From NCBI RefSeq assembly GCF_024347635.1, contig NZ_AP025510.1, forward strand, positions 1,302,001 to 1,366,000: DNA of 64,000 bases. Direction: 5' to 3'. The position numbers were made by a program, and so were the translations under genes. The notes under the pieces are model-generated. The model did not search any database. It saw nothing but the letters and a program-made list of their open reading frames with translations, and was not told the DNA's origin. Source of the DNA: Vibrio tasmaniensis (GTDB taxonomy: Bacteria; Pseudomonadota; Gammaproteobacteria; Enterobacterales; Vibrionaceae). Every line of letters starts with the position of its first letter. Within the stretch, counting starts at the first letter, position 1. Shown here piece by piece: positions 61,101-64,000 of this stretch.

Positions 61101-61235
61101 AATCCAGATGGTTTAGGTACAACAGAGCAAGTGATTGTGGTGGAAGATCTTGCACCTCAGCTGACGTTAAATGGCACTATGCCCTCGGATATTCTGGATG
61201 CGCTAGTGCAGCAAAATGTCATGACTCACGGTTAA
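46104..61235 (+). CDS. Giant LapA/RTX-type adhesin with retention module (5043 residues)
   Basis: A type I secreted surface adhesin. Residues 1 to about 120 form a retention module (VVEAVSGDVVVVTPDG, VLVGDIIRENEIVITANNAELVLAAPNGE) that plugs the outer-membrane exit; TAAG at 122-125 is the site type cut by the c-di-GMP-controlled protease LapG. Then come T1SS-143-like beta domains, including five repeats of exactly 275 residues (745-2119), many further Ig/cadherin-like domains, a tandem pair sharing long identical stretches (about 4369-4602), RTX calcium nonapeptides (about 4897-4935) and the secretion signal. Reading the translation I see only two cysteines (66 and 69). LapB/C/E, LapD and LapG genes are absent here. 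It presumably acts in biofilm attachment. Confidence 0.92.
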   Translation: MDIEVSRQAAVVEAVSGDVVVVTPDGNPKKVLVGDIIRENEIVITANNAELVLAAPNGEVLVGDNCVGCIDQELSWADAPIAGEVNFDLEQSDDGAFTDDDIAAIQEAILGGADPTEILEATAAGEGLGSANAGFVTIEYNNIQTQPSTFFETSGLAKEEVEETREEFRTITRSAGGQSISESVTEGSISGNTYPQSITTTETIIAGSLALDPDSFVPDTLSLASLLSELNSDITSSGQVVTFTYDSVTNSIVGVQGTDEVLRIDIDATSVGNNIDLTLTTTISQSIDHVPSIGGGQVYYTGDQINFAFDIQGEDSAGNPIASPINALVTLFDGVNPSAESVNISNVETSSSAIEGTFSNIGSDKLQSAVFDSSALAEFDGLLSDNQNTLARLSDDGATITLSIEGGGEAVLTISLDTDGTYNFQQFKPIEEVNSDALSFSLPITVTDFDQDVVTNTIKVEISDGDSPFIINVDGIDVDESGIVGGSQEGTAPTGGIGSITASVFESDIIDHYELEPTEFNTAGSLVSNGAAVQLELVSQTNGVRTYEGYVEVNGSRTTVFDIQVDSPSLGNYEFTLYESLSHQGAEDEFLTFVLPIYAVDADGDRSALSGGSNTPEAAEILISVKDDVVELIDNVVAVDEPTLAGDTVVSYNLFNFEGADGSTIQSLSYDGVEYKLDQNLLPDAAQTFPFTEGVATISLNGDFSFEVARDINHSSSETIVKQFAFLAEDADGDESFSTLDLSITDGQDPVINLIPPVTLSETNLSDGSAPSSAAVSVTENIAYTSGSDNVASFRIDPNLFNTNDTLKSNGLVVELKEDPQNLGTYIGFVNDGVNPDVPVFTISFSTTTLGEYTFTLLEALDHEDGLANNELSFELPVYAVDTDGDSSQTSSLTMTIGDDVQIMKDGVLNIVEPTVADLAAGTVTTATIDVMPEQSADGATITQITYDNTVYALNQGITGEQLIQVAEGKLYVTLEGLVRFEPNRDLNHTNNEDIVKTIVVTSSDFDKDPVTSTVTLTITDGDIPTINTIPGVTLSESNLADGSAASNAPVSQTETIQFTNQSDNVTSFRIDPAQFNTNDTLKSGGLVVELKADPNTVGGYIGFVKDGANPEVPVFTISFSTSTVGEYTFTLLEALDHADGQAKNDLSFELPVFAVDRDGDDSLMSPLKVTVSDDVQGMQNQTLSITEPTVADLAAGTVSTGTVDVMPNQSADGATITQITYDNTVYALNQGITGEQLIQVAEGKLYVTLEGEIRFEPKRDLNHTNSEDIVKTIVVTSSDFDKDPVTSTVTLTITDGDIPTINTIPGVTLSESNLADGSAASNAPVSQTETIQFTNQSDNVTSFRIEPAQFNTNDTLKSGGLAVDLRIDPQNSNQYIGFVKDGSNPEVPVFTISFSTSSVGEYTFTLLEALDHVDGQAKNDLSFELPVYAVDRDGDDSLMSPLKVTVSDDVQGMQNQTLSITEPTVADLAAGTVSTGTVDVMPVQSADGATITQITYGNTVYTLNQGITGEQLIQVAEGNLYVTLEGLVRFEPNRDLNHTSSENIVKTILVTSSDFDKDPVTSTVTLTITDGDIPIINAIPSVTLSESNLADGSTASNAPVSQTDTISFTNQSDNVTSFRIEPSLFNTNDTLKSGGLAVELKADPNTAGAYIGFVKDGANPEVPVFTISFSTSTVGEYTFTLLEALDHADGQANNDLSFDLPVYAVDRDGDDSLMSPLKVTVSDDVQGMQNQTLTITEPTVADLAAGIVTTGTVDVMPNQSADGATITQFVYDGQLRTLVQTDTGEQRFGFTEGTLVITLQGEVRFEPNRDLVHTNNEDIVKTIVVTSSDFDKDPVTSTVTLTITDGDIPIINTIPTVTLSESNLADGSAASTVPVSQTETIQFTNQSDNVTSFRIEPSLFNPNDTLKSNGLVVELKADPNTTGAYIGFVKDGANPEVPVFTISFSTSTVGEYTFTLLEALDHADGQANNDLSFDLPVYAVDRDGDDSLMSPLKVTVSDDVQGMQNQTLSISEPTVADLAAGTVSTSTVDVMPNQSADGATITKFVYDNQAEKALVQTNTGEQQFIVDEGVLYITLEGDVRFEPNRNLNHSGGDIVKTITVTSEDKDGDEVTSTVTLTISDGAPPVIDNIPPVALAEANLLDGTSPSLTVTQTGTMTFTSGSDDVNHFRIDTAQFNTTGDLKSDGLVVQLKEDPANSGSYIGFVESGGVQTNIFTISFDNSVLGQYTFTLLEELDHLPVQGNNDQIFTLPVIAVDQDNTDSVIKSLTVTITDDVPVITDTTDASTFIVDEDDLGSVVAQATGSFVTTEGADKVEAYELRNISDLEDALTSGNEAISITEVTGGANTTTYQGATISGTPIFTFALGNDGSYTFTLLGPLDHEPSSEARNKLPISFDVVAVDSDGDDSNQYQLPIQVIDDIPEMTPPTGETVVDEDDLSGIGSDQSDDTIINGLFTVDEGADGVVKYELVDEDLVLTGLTSDGENLEWLAVSQSGTTFTYVAQTVTSNEAVFEIVFDTSDNSYQFELFKPLKHPNGANENTIDLDFSIVAEDFDQDQSKAIDLKITVTDDVPLVSTQSITRVEGQGYSGSIVDMFADATDVGADGAVLSKIEAFDGSGIVFRAGNSGPYSGDFDLISGSQQIRVYEQINGAVDPRELGRLKINSNGEIEFRANNYLEHVGDEINFSINVTAKDSDSDTSSTPLDITITDRNSSRIVLKVTTFEDAGRDSTIPYATGDEPTFENVQDNQNGLPNAPAQVSLQVNLYDQDNNESIGQLTIKNSNHRGTFYYFENGEYHKLTAEPNGQILFGPPQMQQSFAPNPNEVRQTIATIDNLFFVPDQNFGSNDNGVRINYALEIDNDLTLDHTINSNFRIEIEAVADIATWDDGNSTYQYQVNEDEDNVTLQLNAESQDNSRTETITYELEVVEGDGKFELLDAGGNVLTLTDGVYKIAAADINSTVVNPIDNFSGQIEFKATAVTEETLNSYEDTDNGGANDKTEARSVEQNIIIDVTADADPGKFSVNRIQINEDNIDDPDYIGPLANKDAFTLDEVISMTGSVDTDGSEELFVRISNITEGAVLYFVGTNTAVPIVSGTNYHEIAYSDLANVEVVPTKHSNVDFTFDVTGVVKDTANLSTNPQQVDVEILGTKTVNVEVKGVADTPYGGTNGTDWTAITDGTASGVQTTIQESQNGDSFALLDFTVLSGERKPASGTTPLPDDGSEAITVILSGIPDGVIIEDGDGTVIDLNFVGYETGPGGSPDLSKPIYEANITEAGTTSGIRIRPVDSSTENIHIQGKVVVTENDGHTLSFDQEIRVLVEPIIDTSATYNNVTNGNEDTAINIDWHPEGVDYIDSDEHFTSIKISGIPPGVTPTVNGDVTVVNDGAGTLTITPKDANQTPEQFTQIALANNFIQMTPPTDSSVDFTLTTEVDVEERDHEYVDSSNPGEGIATATVTGTINVVVRPVVETHDGIDNKLIVDDVAGTGSLGAVSADPLTGVLKFTTNSDNPSATDEFVIRYQETDGSSAIEEVDQLVIQLTNNDVNLTPLSDDVLNQLLVIGAFYEGDGRWVVTNEDLFSISAPNGLVFPSGSNGANGLNDINMNIFSTVIDRGDGVEVEASAAARRDGQVTLTFPQVVSGSTQVAADIAMTPNSVVDAIEDTQLDLGSALNSLVTFSGEDASKDQVTIIIDDSVTITPGGTFPISLGGSSEVDFVNGKYVFETTVEQGVPTDFSGLLLNLPADYSGDFRLPLTIVTKDTLSGDEKTLVTEVVIKVAPDAETDPTIEVNVIGSLDDAFNPVDNDGQAGQDPVGYEDTYIQLDFNSTISDQVSGDEGGQEAFTSITLTLDDPSIGAFYDNTGTSLGTSVTFNQAEIAAGALDNVLFRAIENYPTGNDINQVQVNVSGTVTDTATYNDPASPVGTASDSDTFNTSVRFDVVPVVDDVLVSGPGSDPDVIEITGNEDQLISLSGTGPVSIALTDLDGSEQFVSIKFTDVPDGFQMRVDAGSAYTVKNNGGGEWSVQLPQASGLSFDLSEISILPPKNFSGTAEFGVEVFTQESLLGVPTAAANLPSFKLHVVPVGDDVDTNPTDSVTGNEGQNIDIEINATILDKELSATGSGTYTENAPETLRVEVAGVPQDASIYYPDGTTLGSYDPATQLWTLNVPAQSLDKIVFNSGEHNSDTGNALGINGPLQITVRSVDTDADNTEYLGTPTSFNVDLVIDPINDQPTFVNVTNLETTEDSTGVAINNFSIYDIDANFDNPDAPYVLTLKVDQTLPGAQGEFVLPSTQSNGVTFVLQADGSLVMTGKEADINAALTNGEVTFKPDPDQNYLNQGGLVTINATIDDGGNNGLIDAGDPNTAQTNQTTFTIKVTEYNDAPIAANVDLGSIPEDGQIVIVEGDLITASSDIENHNLTVTDISLTQNQGQGQLQRFENIAGADDNSINGPYWVFTAADDYNGDVKFNYSIIDDGTTDGSPDFKVGSAEISLVVTEVNDQPVATDIDLGTMLEEGQLIIKAEDLITATTDPEGHAITVTKVEIDQGQGQIQKFENVGGADDNSINGPYWVFTAADDYNGDVTFTYTVEDNGTTNGSNDFLTDTAEISVVVQGVNDTPVVNGDNVTDFIDEDAGQLLSGINVSDPDYVDTFSNDLMTVTLTVDYGTLNVSLPAMTTVMVNGNNTGSVILVGTLNDLNALIDTPTSPAGVYLDASLSPTNSIGLEVIAKDSGNPSGIVIETTPVIYDIAVTPVANAPTLSIDTVSNYVRNITASQSVSASGVPLVGIIAVLTDITEELTLRISDVPVGAQITSDVGSVTDVGGGVWIATADAIESVKVVGLSETPGSYTLKVEAVSEELDNSDTATSASIDLNLNIVSNGVDIDLATETDDVQLLAGAGNIDLTAGSGNDRLEGGSGDDTLVGGDGNDTLIGGGGSDILTGGNGMDSFVWFNIEDGVEDTITDFSLSEGDQLDLREVLPELKSASPDITTLLQHIDAKVDGDDIELTINPDGLGTTEQVIVVEDLAPQLTLNGTMPSDILDALVQQNVMTHG
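46467..46478 (+). other. TAAG codons, candidate LapG cleavage site
   Basis: ACG-GCT-GCT-GGT encodes Thr122-Ala-Ala-Gly125 after a helical segment (DDIAAIQEAILGGADPTEIL), the same setting as the dialanine site of LapA. Cleavage would fall between Ala123 and Ala124. Confidence 0.7.
48336..52460 (+). repeat. Five tandem 825-bp coding repeats in the adhesin gene
   Basis: The segment around ITDGDIPTINTIPGVTLSESN recurs at 48336, 49161, 49986, 50811, 51636 and, more degenerate, 52461; every step is exactly 825 bp. The units starting at 49161, 49986 and 50811 are nearly identical over long stretches, the flanking ones diverge more. Each unit ends in a DxDxD-type calcium-binding strand (SSDFDKDPVTSTVTLTI). 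Confidence 0.95.
59208..59909 (+). repeat. Pair of cadherin-like tandem domains near the adhesin C-terminus
   Basis: Two units of 118 and 116 residues starting at the V in VTEYNDAP and VTEVNDQP. Both contain ADDNSINGPYWVFTAADDYN without change, and flanks such as GQGQ and QFKFEN-like stretches agree, marking a recent duplication. Confidence 0.88.
60792..60908 (+). repeat. RTX calcium-binding nonapeptide repeats
   Basis: GGxGxDxxx units: GSGNDRLEG, GSGDDTLVG, GDGNDTLIG, GGGSDILTG, GNGMDSFVW. These form a calcium beta-roll before the C-terminal secretion signal (ITDFSLSEGDQLDLREVL). Confidence 0.95.
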
Positions 61236-61288
61236 CGTTAAATTGATAATCTCGAGCAGTTCGAGATAAATAGTTAAACCCTAACGAA

Positions 61289-61317
61289 ATAGGCCAGTAA
61301 TACTGGCCTATTTTTTT
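61289..61317 (+). terminator. Terminator of the adhesin gene
   Basis: ATAGGCCAGTA (61289-61299) pairs with TACTGGCCTAT (61301-61311) and runs into seven Ts. Confidence 0.9.
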
Positions 61318-61352
61318 GTCACGATTTATTGATTGAGCCTGGATTAACCAAG

Positions 61353-61384
61353 AAAAAGCCCATGTTATTGAATAACATGGGCTT
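61353..61384 (-). terminator. Terminator of the sodium:solute symporter gene
   Basis: AAGCCCATGTTATT (61356-61369) pairs with AATAACATGGGCTT (61371-61384); the plus-strand A run at 61353-61357 is the U tract of the minus-strand transcript. Confidence 0.85.
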
Positions 61385-61419
61385 CATTTTAGTTTTTAAC
61401 TTGTGAATCGCTTATTAAA

Positions 61420-63186
61420 TTACTTAGCAATTGACTCGTTGTTCATCTTAGCCGGAGCTTTAGATGCGTTAACCAGTAGGATACCAACGGTGAGTACCAT
61501 CGAACCACATAGTAGGAACAACAAGCGTCCTGTCGGTTCATTTGGAATCAGAGCCATTGCTAGAATACCGAAACCTGCTGTGCTGATAAGTTTACCAAGC
61601 ATTGAACGCTGTTTAGTATCTAGGTTTTGTTGCTCTTCACCTTCAGCGACTAATGGTGTGTTCCAGTTAGTGAATAGTTGATCAACTTCTTTCTCACGCT
61701 CTGGCGATAGGCCTTTGTAGAAGCGAGAAGTCATGATGAAGTAACCACCAGTGAACACGACGTGAGCTGCTAAGCTTAGACCCACTTTCAAGTCGCTCCA
61801 TTCACGGCCAGTAAGCGCTGTTTCTAGACCAAATAGGTTTTCGATGTCTTCTGCTTGAAGCGAGATACCGAAGATGTAAGAAACAAAGCCACCAACCACT
61901 AGGGTAGACCAACCAGCCCAGTCAGGCGTCTTACGAATCCACATACCAAGTAGTACAGGGATAAGCATTGGGAAGCCAATCAACGCACCTACGTTCATTA
62001 CGATATCGAATAAGCTCAAGTGACGCAGTGAGTTAATGAACAAGCCAATCGCGATGATGATAACACCCATCATGATAGTGGTTAGCTTACTTACAATAAC
62101 CAGCTCTTTCTGGGTCGCGTTCTGACGAAGAATCGGGCTGTAGAAGTTCATTACAAAGATGCCAGCGTTACGGTTCAAGCCTGAATCCATAGAAGACATT
62201 GTTGCAGCGAACATTGCTGACATAAGAAGACCAACCATACCTGCTGGCATTACGTTCTGTACGAATGCTAGGTAAGCAGCATCACCAGCTTTATCACCCA
62301 TTGAAGCGTACTCCAATGCGAAATCAGGCATGAATGCACTTACGTACCAAGGCGGTAGGAACCAGATTAGTGGGCCAACAACCATAAGGATACATGCTAG
62401 GCCTGCCGCTTTACGCGCGTTTTCACTGTCTTTTGCACATAGGTAACGGTAAGCGTTGATGCTGTTGTTCATTACACCGAACTGCTTGACGAAGATGAAC
62501 ACAACCCAAAGAACGAAGATGCTCATGTAGTTTAGGTTGTTACCTAACATGAAGTCGCCGTCGAAATTTGCAACGATGTTAGTTAGGCCACCACCGTGGA
62601 AGTAAGCTGCAACCGCACAAGTAATCGTAACTGCCATGATAACGAGCATTTGCATGAAGTCAGAAGCAACAACTGCCCAAGAGCCGCCCGTTACTGCCAT
62701 CAATACTAGAACCATACCCGTTACCACAATGGTTGCTTCCATTGGGATGTTGAATACCGCTGCTACAAAGATAGCAAGACCATTCAGCCAGATACCCGCA
62801 GAGATAAGGCTGTCAGGCATACCGGCCCATGTGAAGAACTGTTCAGACGTTTTACCAAAGCGCTGACGAATAGCTTCGATCGCCGTTACCACACGAAGTT
62901 GGCGGAACTTTGGAGCGAAGTACATATAGTTCATGAAGTAGCCAAAAGCATTGGCTAAGAATAGGATTACAATAACGAAACCGTCATTGAACGCGCGTCC
63001 TGCGGCACCTGTAAACGTCCATGCTGAAAACTGTGTCATGAAGGCGGTTGCACCAACCATCCACCACAACATTTTGCCGCCCCCTCTAAAGTAATCACTA
63101 GTCGACGTGGTGAACTTACGGAACATCCAACCAATAGCGATCAAAAAGAAGAAGTAGGCGAGAACAACAAAAGTATCAATAGTCAT
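61420..63186 (-). CDS. Sodium:solute symporter (SSS family)
   Basis: A 588-residue inner-membrane symporter with about 14 hydrophobic segments. N-terminal YFRGGGKMLWWMVGATAFMTQFSAWTFTGAAGRAF matches the SSS family core; MSAMFAATMSSMDSGLNRNAGIF carries the Ser-Ser pair of the conserved second sodium site. The C-terminal cytosolic extension has REKEVDQLFTNWNTPLV. The next gene on the same strand is KDPG aldolase, so uptake of a uronate or oligo-uronate feeding the 2-keto-3-deoxygluconate route is likely; oligoalginate transporters (Toa type) of Vibrio splendidus are of this family. The exact substrate is not readable from sequence. Confidence 0.88.
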   Translation of the reverse strand: MTIDTFVVLAYFFFLIAIGWMFRKFTTSTSDYFRGGGKMLWWMVGATAFMTQFSAWTFTGAAGRAFNDGFVIVILFLANAFGYFMNYMYFAPKFRQLRVVTAIEAIRQRFGKTSEQFFTWAGMPDSLISAGIWLNGLAIFVAAVFNIPMEATIVVTGMVLVLMAVTGGSWAVVASDFMQMLVIMAVTITCAVAAYFHGGGLTNIVANFDGDFMLGNNLNYMSIFVLWVVFIFVKQFGVMNNSINAYRYLCAKDSENARKAAGLACILMVVGPLIWFLPPWYVSAFMPDFALEYASMGDKAGDAAYLAFVQNVMPAGMVGLLMSAMFAATMSSMDSGLNRNAGIFVMNFYSPILRQNATQKELVIVSKLTTIMMGVIIIAIGLFINSLRHLSLFDIVMNVGALIGFPMLIPVLLGMWIRKTPDWAGWSTLVVGGFVSYIFGISLQAEDIENLFGLETALTGREWSDLKVGLSLAAHVVFTGGYFIMTSRFYKGLSPEREKEVDQLFTNWNTPLVAEGEEQQNLDTKQRSMLGKLISTAGFGILAMALIPNEPTGRLLFLLCGSMVLTVGILLVNASKAPAKMNNESIAK

Positions 63187-63656
63187 CTTTTCAGCCTTTT
63201 AAATATCATAATTAACTGGTCTTAGATTAACGCGTTCAAAGGTTTATTTGTACTACAATATGTCTTTAGTATGATCTAGGTCGCATTGATTTTTTGTGGG
63301 TTGCTGATTTGCCAGTTAACTAATTGTTTTTAAAGGGTTTGATTGGCGGTTGAATTTGTGCGAGGTTAAAGGTAAATAACCTTTTAATTGTTCATATGTA
63401 TTACAATATAAGCGATGTGCTTATGAAAGTAGGTATGTATAGGATTTTAGTTATAACCGTAACAAGTGTGCTACAAATTGGTGTGTTGTGCGACGACATT
63501 CACGTTAATTTGGAAATCAATAATGAAAATTTTTTCACTGGTAAATAAGTGTAGCTGATTGTTTTCACTTCGCTATTTTCTTTTAGTCAGCGTAATAATC
63601 GGCAGATAACAAAAAGCCCCACCGAAGTGAGGCTTGATTACGAAATCTAAAATAGA
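63187..63656. other. Spacer between the aldolase and the symporter genes
   Basis: About 470 bp, AT-rich. It contains the terminator of the aldolase gene and must contain the symporter promoter. TATTACAATATAAG near 63400 and ACTACAATATGTC near 63252 share TACAATAT, possibly an operator or promoter element. No coding frame seen. Confidence 0.45.
63611..63635 (-). terminator. Terminator of the KDPG aldolase gene
   Basis: AAGCCCCAC (63614-63622) pairs with GTGAGGCTT (63627-63635), one mismatch, loop CGAA; A run at 63611-63615 gives the U tract. Confidence 0.75.
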
Positions 63657-64000
63657 TTAAGCGTTAACGTGATCAACTGCGTCACGAACAAGCTTGCCTA
63701 GTTCGTCCCACTTACCTTCGTCGATAAGGTTAGTTGGAACCATCCAAGTACCGCCACATGCAAGTACAGAAGGGATCGATAGGTATTCATCGACATTCTT
63801 TAAGCTTACGCCGCCAGTAGGCATGAATTTAACAGGGTAAACAGCGGTTAGTGCTTTAAGCATACCAGTACCGCCAGAAGGCTCAGCAGGGAAAAACTTC
63901 AACGTGCGAAGGCCCATTTCCATTGCTTGCTCAACTAGGCTCGGGTTGTTAACACCCGGTACAATAGCAACGCCTTTATCGATACAGTATTGAACAGTGC
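63657..64000 (-). CDS. eda: 2-dehydro-3-deoxy-phosphogluconate aldolase (3' part)
   Basis: C-terminal 114 residues of a KDPG/KHG aldolase; the gene continues beyond the right edge. The frame reads QYCIDKGVAIVPGVNNPSL, then LRTLKFFPAEPSGG, where the Lys forms the Schiff base, KFMPTGGVSLKNVDEYL and CGGTWMVP. It splits KDPG to pyruvate and glyceraldehyde 3-phosphate in the Entner-Doudoroff and uronate pathways. The inner ATG at 63923 is not a start. The same strand as the symporter, but a terminator and 470 bp separate them. Confidence 0.93.
   Translation of the reverse strand, partial: TVQYCIDKGVAIVPGVNNPSLVEQAMEMGLRTLKFFPAEPSGGTGMLKALTAVYPVKFMPTGGVSLKNVDEYLSIPSVLACGGTWMVPTNLIDEGKWDELGKLVRDAVDHVNA

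Overview
The window is a gene-dense stretch of a marine gammaproteobacterial chromosome, very probably Vibrio of the splendidus-like group. The grounds are the hut operon order I-G-U-H under HutC, a speA-speB pair, the thrS-infC-rpmI-rplT block, an INDY-type dicarboxylate symporter closely resembling VcINDY, a LapA-like giant adhesin with T1SS-143-type repeats, and AT-rich spacers with bidirectional terminators. No rRNA, tRNA, insertion sequence, prophage or CRISPR array was seen. Species and chromosome cannot be fixed from the window alone.

Layout. 1-6428: the tail of a class V aminotransferase/cysteine desulfurase-like gene, a DJ-1/PfpI protein divergent from a LysR regulator, two diguanylate cyclases and a DUF2797 protein. 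6741-14184: an INDY-type symporter, a SanA-like envelope protein with a repetitive tail, NAD malic enzyme, an HrpB-like helicase and a small unknown. 14368-20565 (mostly minus strand): purC, a LexA-controlled sulA-like gene, a small Cys-rich protein, a Sel1-TM-J-domain protein, a glycine-zipper OmpA lipoprotein, a DUF2786 protein and a frameshifted DUF3334 (CheX-like) gene. 20785-26433: a YdiJ-type FAD/FeS dehydrogenase, a membrane methyltransferase, a DUF3581 protein and a lipoprotein. 26558-32994: the complete histidine-degradation operon and its repressor. 33176-37472: a Spo0M-like protein, then thrS-infC-rpmI-rplT. 37697-45378: yqfB, an unknown gene, an LRR protein kinase, a TetR/aldehyde dehydrogenase pair, and speA-speB. 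46104-61235: one gene for a 5043-residue adhesin. 61420-64000: a sodium:solute symporter and the 3' part of KDPG aldolase.

Coherent units. hutIGUH converts histidine to glutamate, with candidate HutC operators before both hutI and hutC. speA-speB converts arginine via agmatine to putrescine. The thrS leader carries a stem-loop that copies the tRNA-Thr(GGU) anticodon arm just ahead of the ribosome binding site, and infC starts at ATT, so both lead genes of the translation block show autocontrol hallmarks. The giant adhesin has a retention module, a TAAG site for a LapG-type protease, five repeats of exactly 825 bp, paired cadherin-like domains, RTX nonapeptides and a type I secretion C-terminus; its secretion genes are not here.

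The most unusual items are: (1) the DUF3334 gene, which combines a CheX/CheC-type D-x3-E-x2-N phosphatase motif with a CheZ-like C-terminal tail and is broken by a frameshift; (2) the thrS anticodon-mimic leader; (3) the Sel1-TM-coiled-coil-J protein; (4) the LRR kinase; (5) three unrelated heptanucleotide tandem repeats in intergenic DNA.
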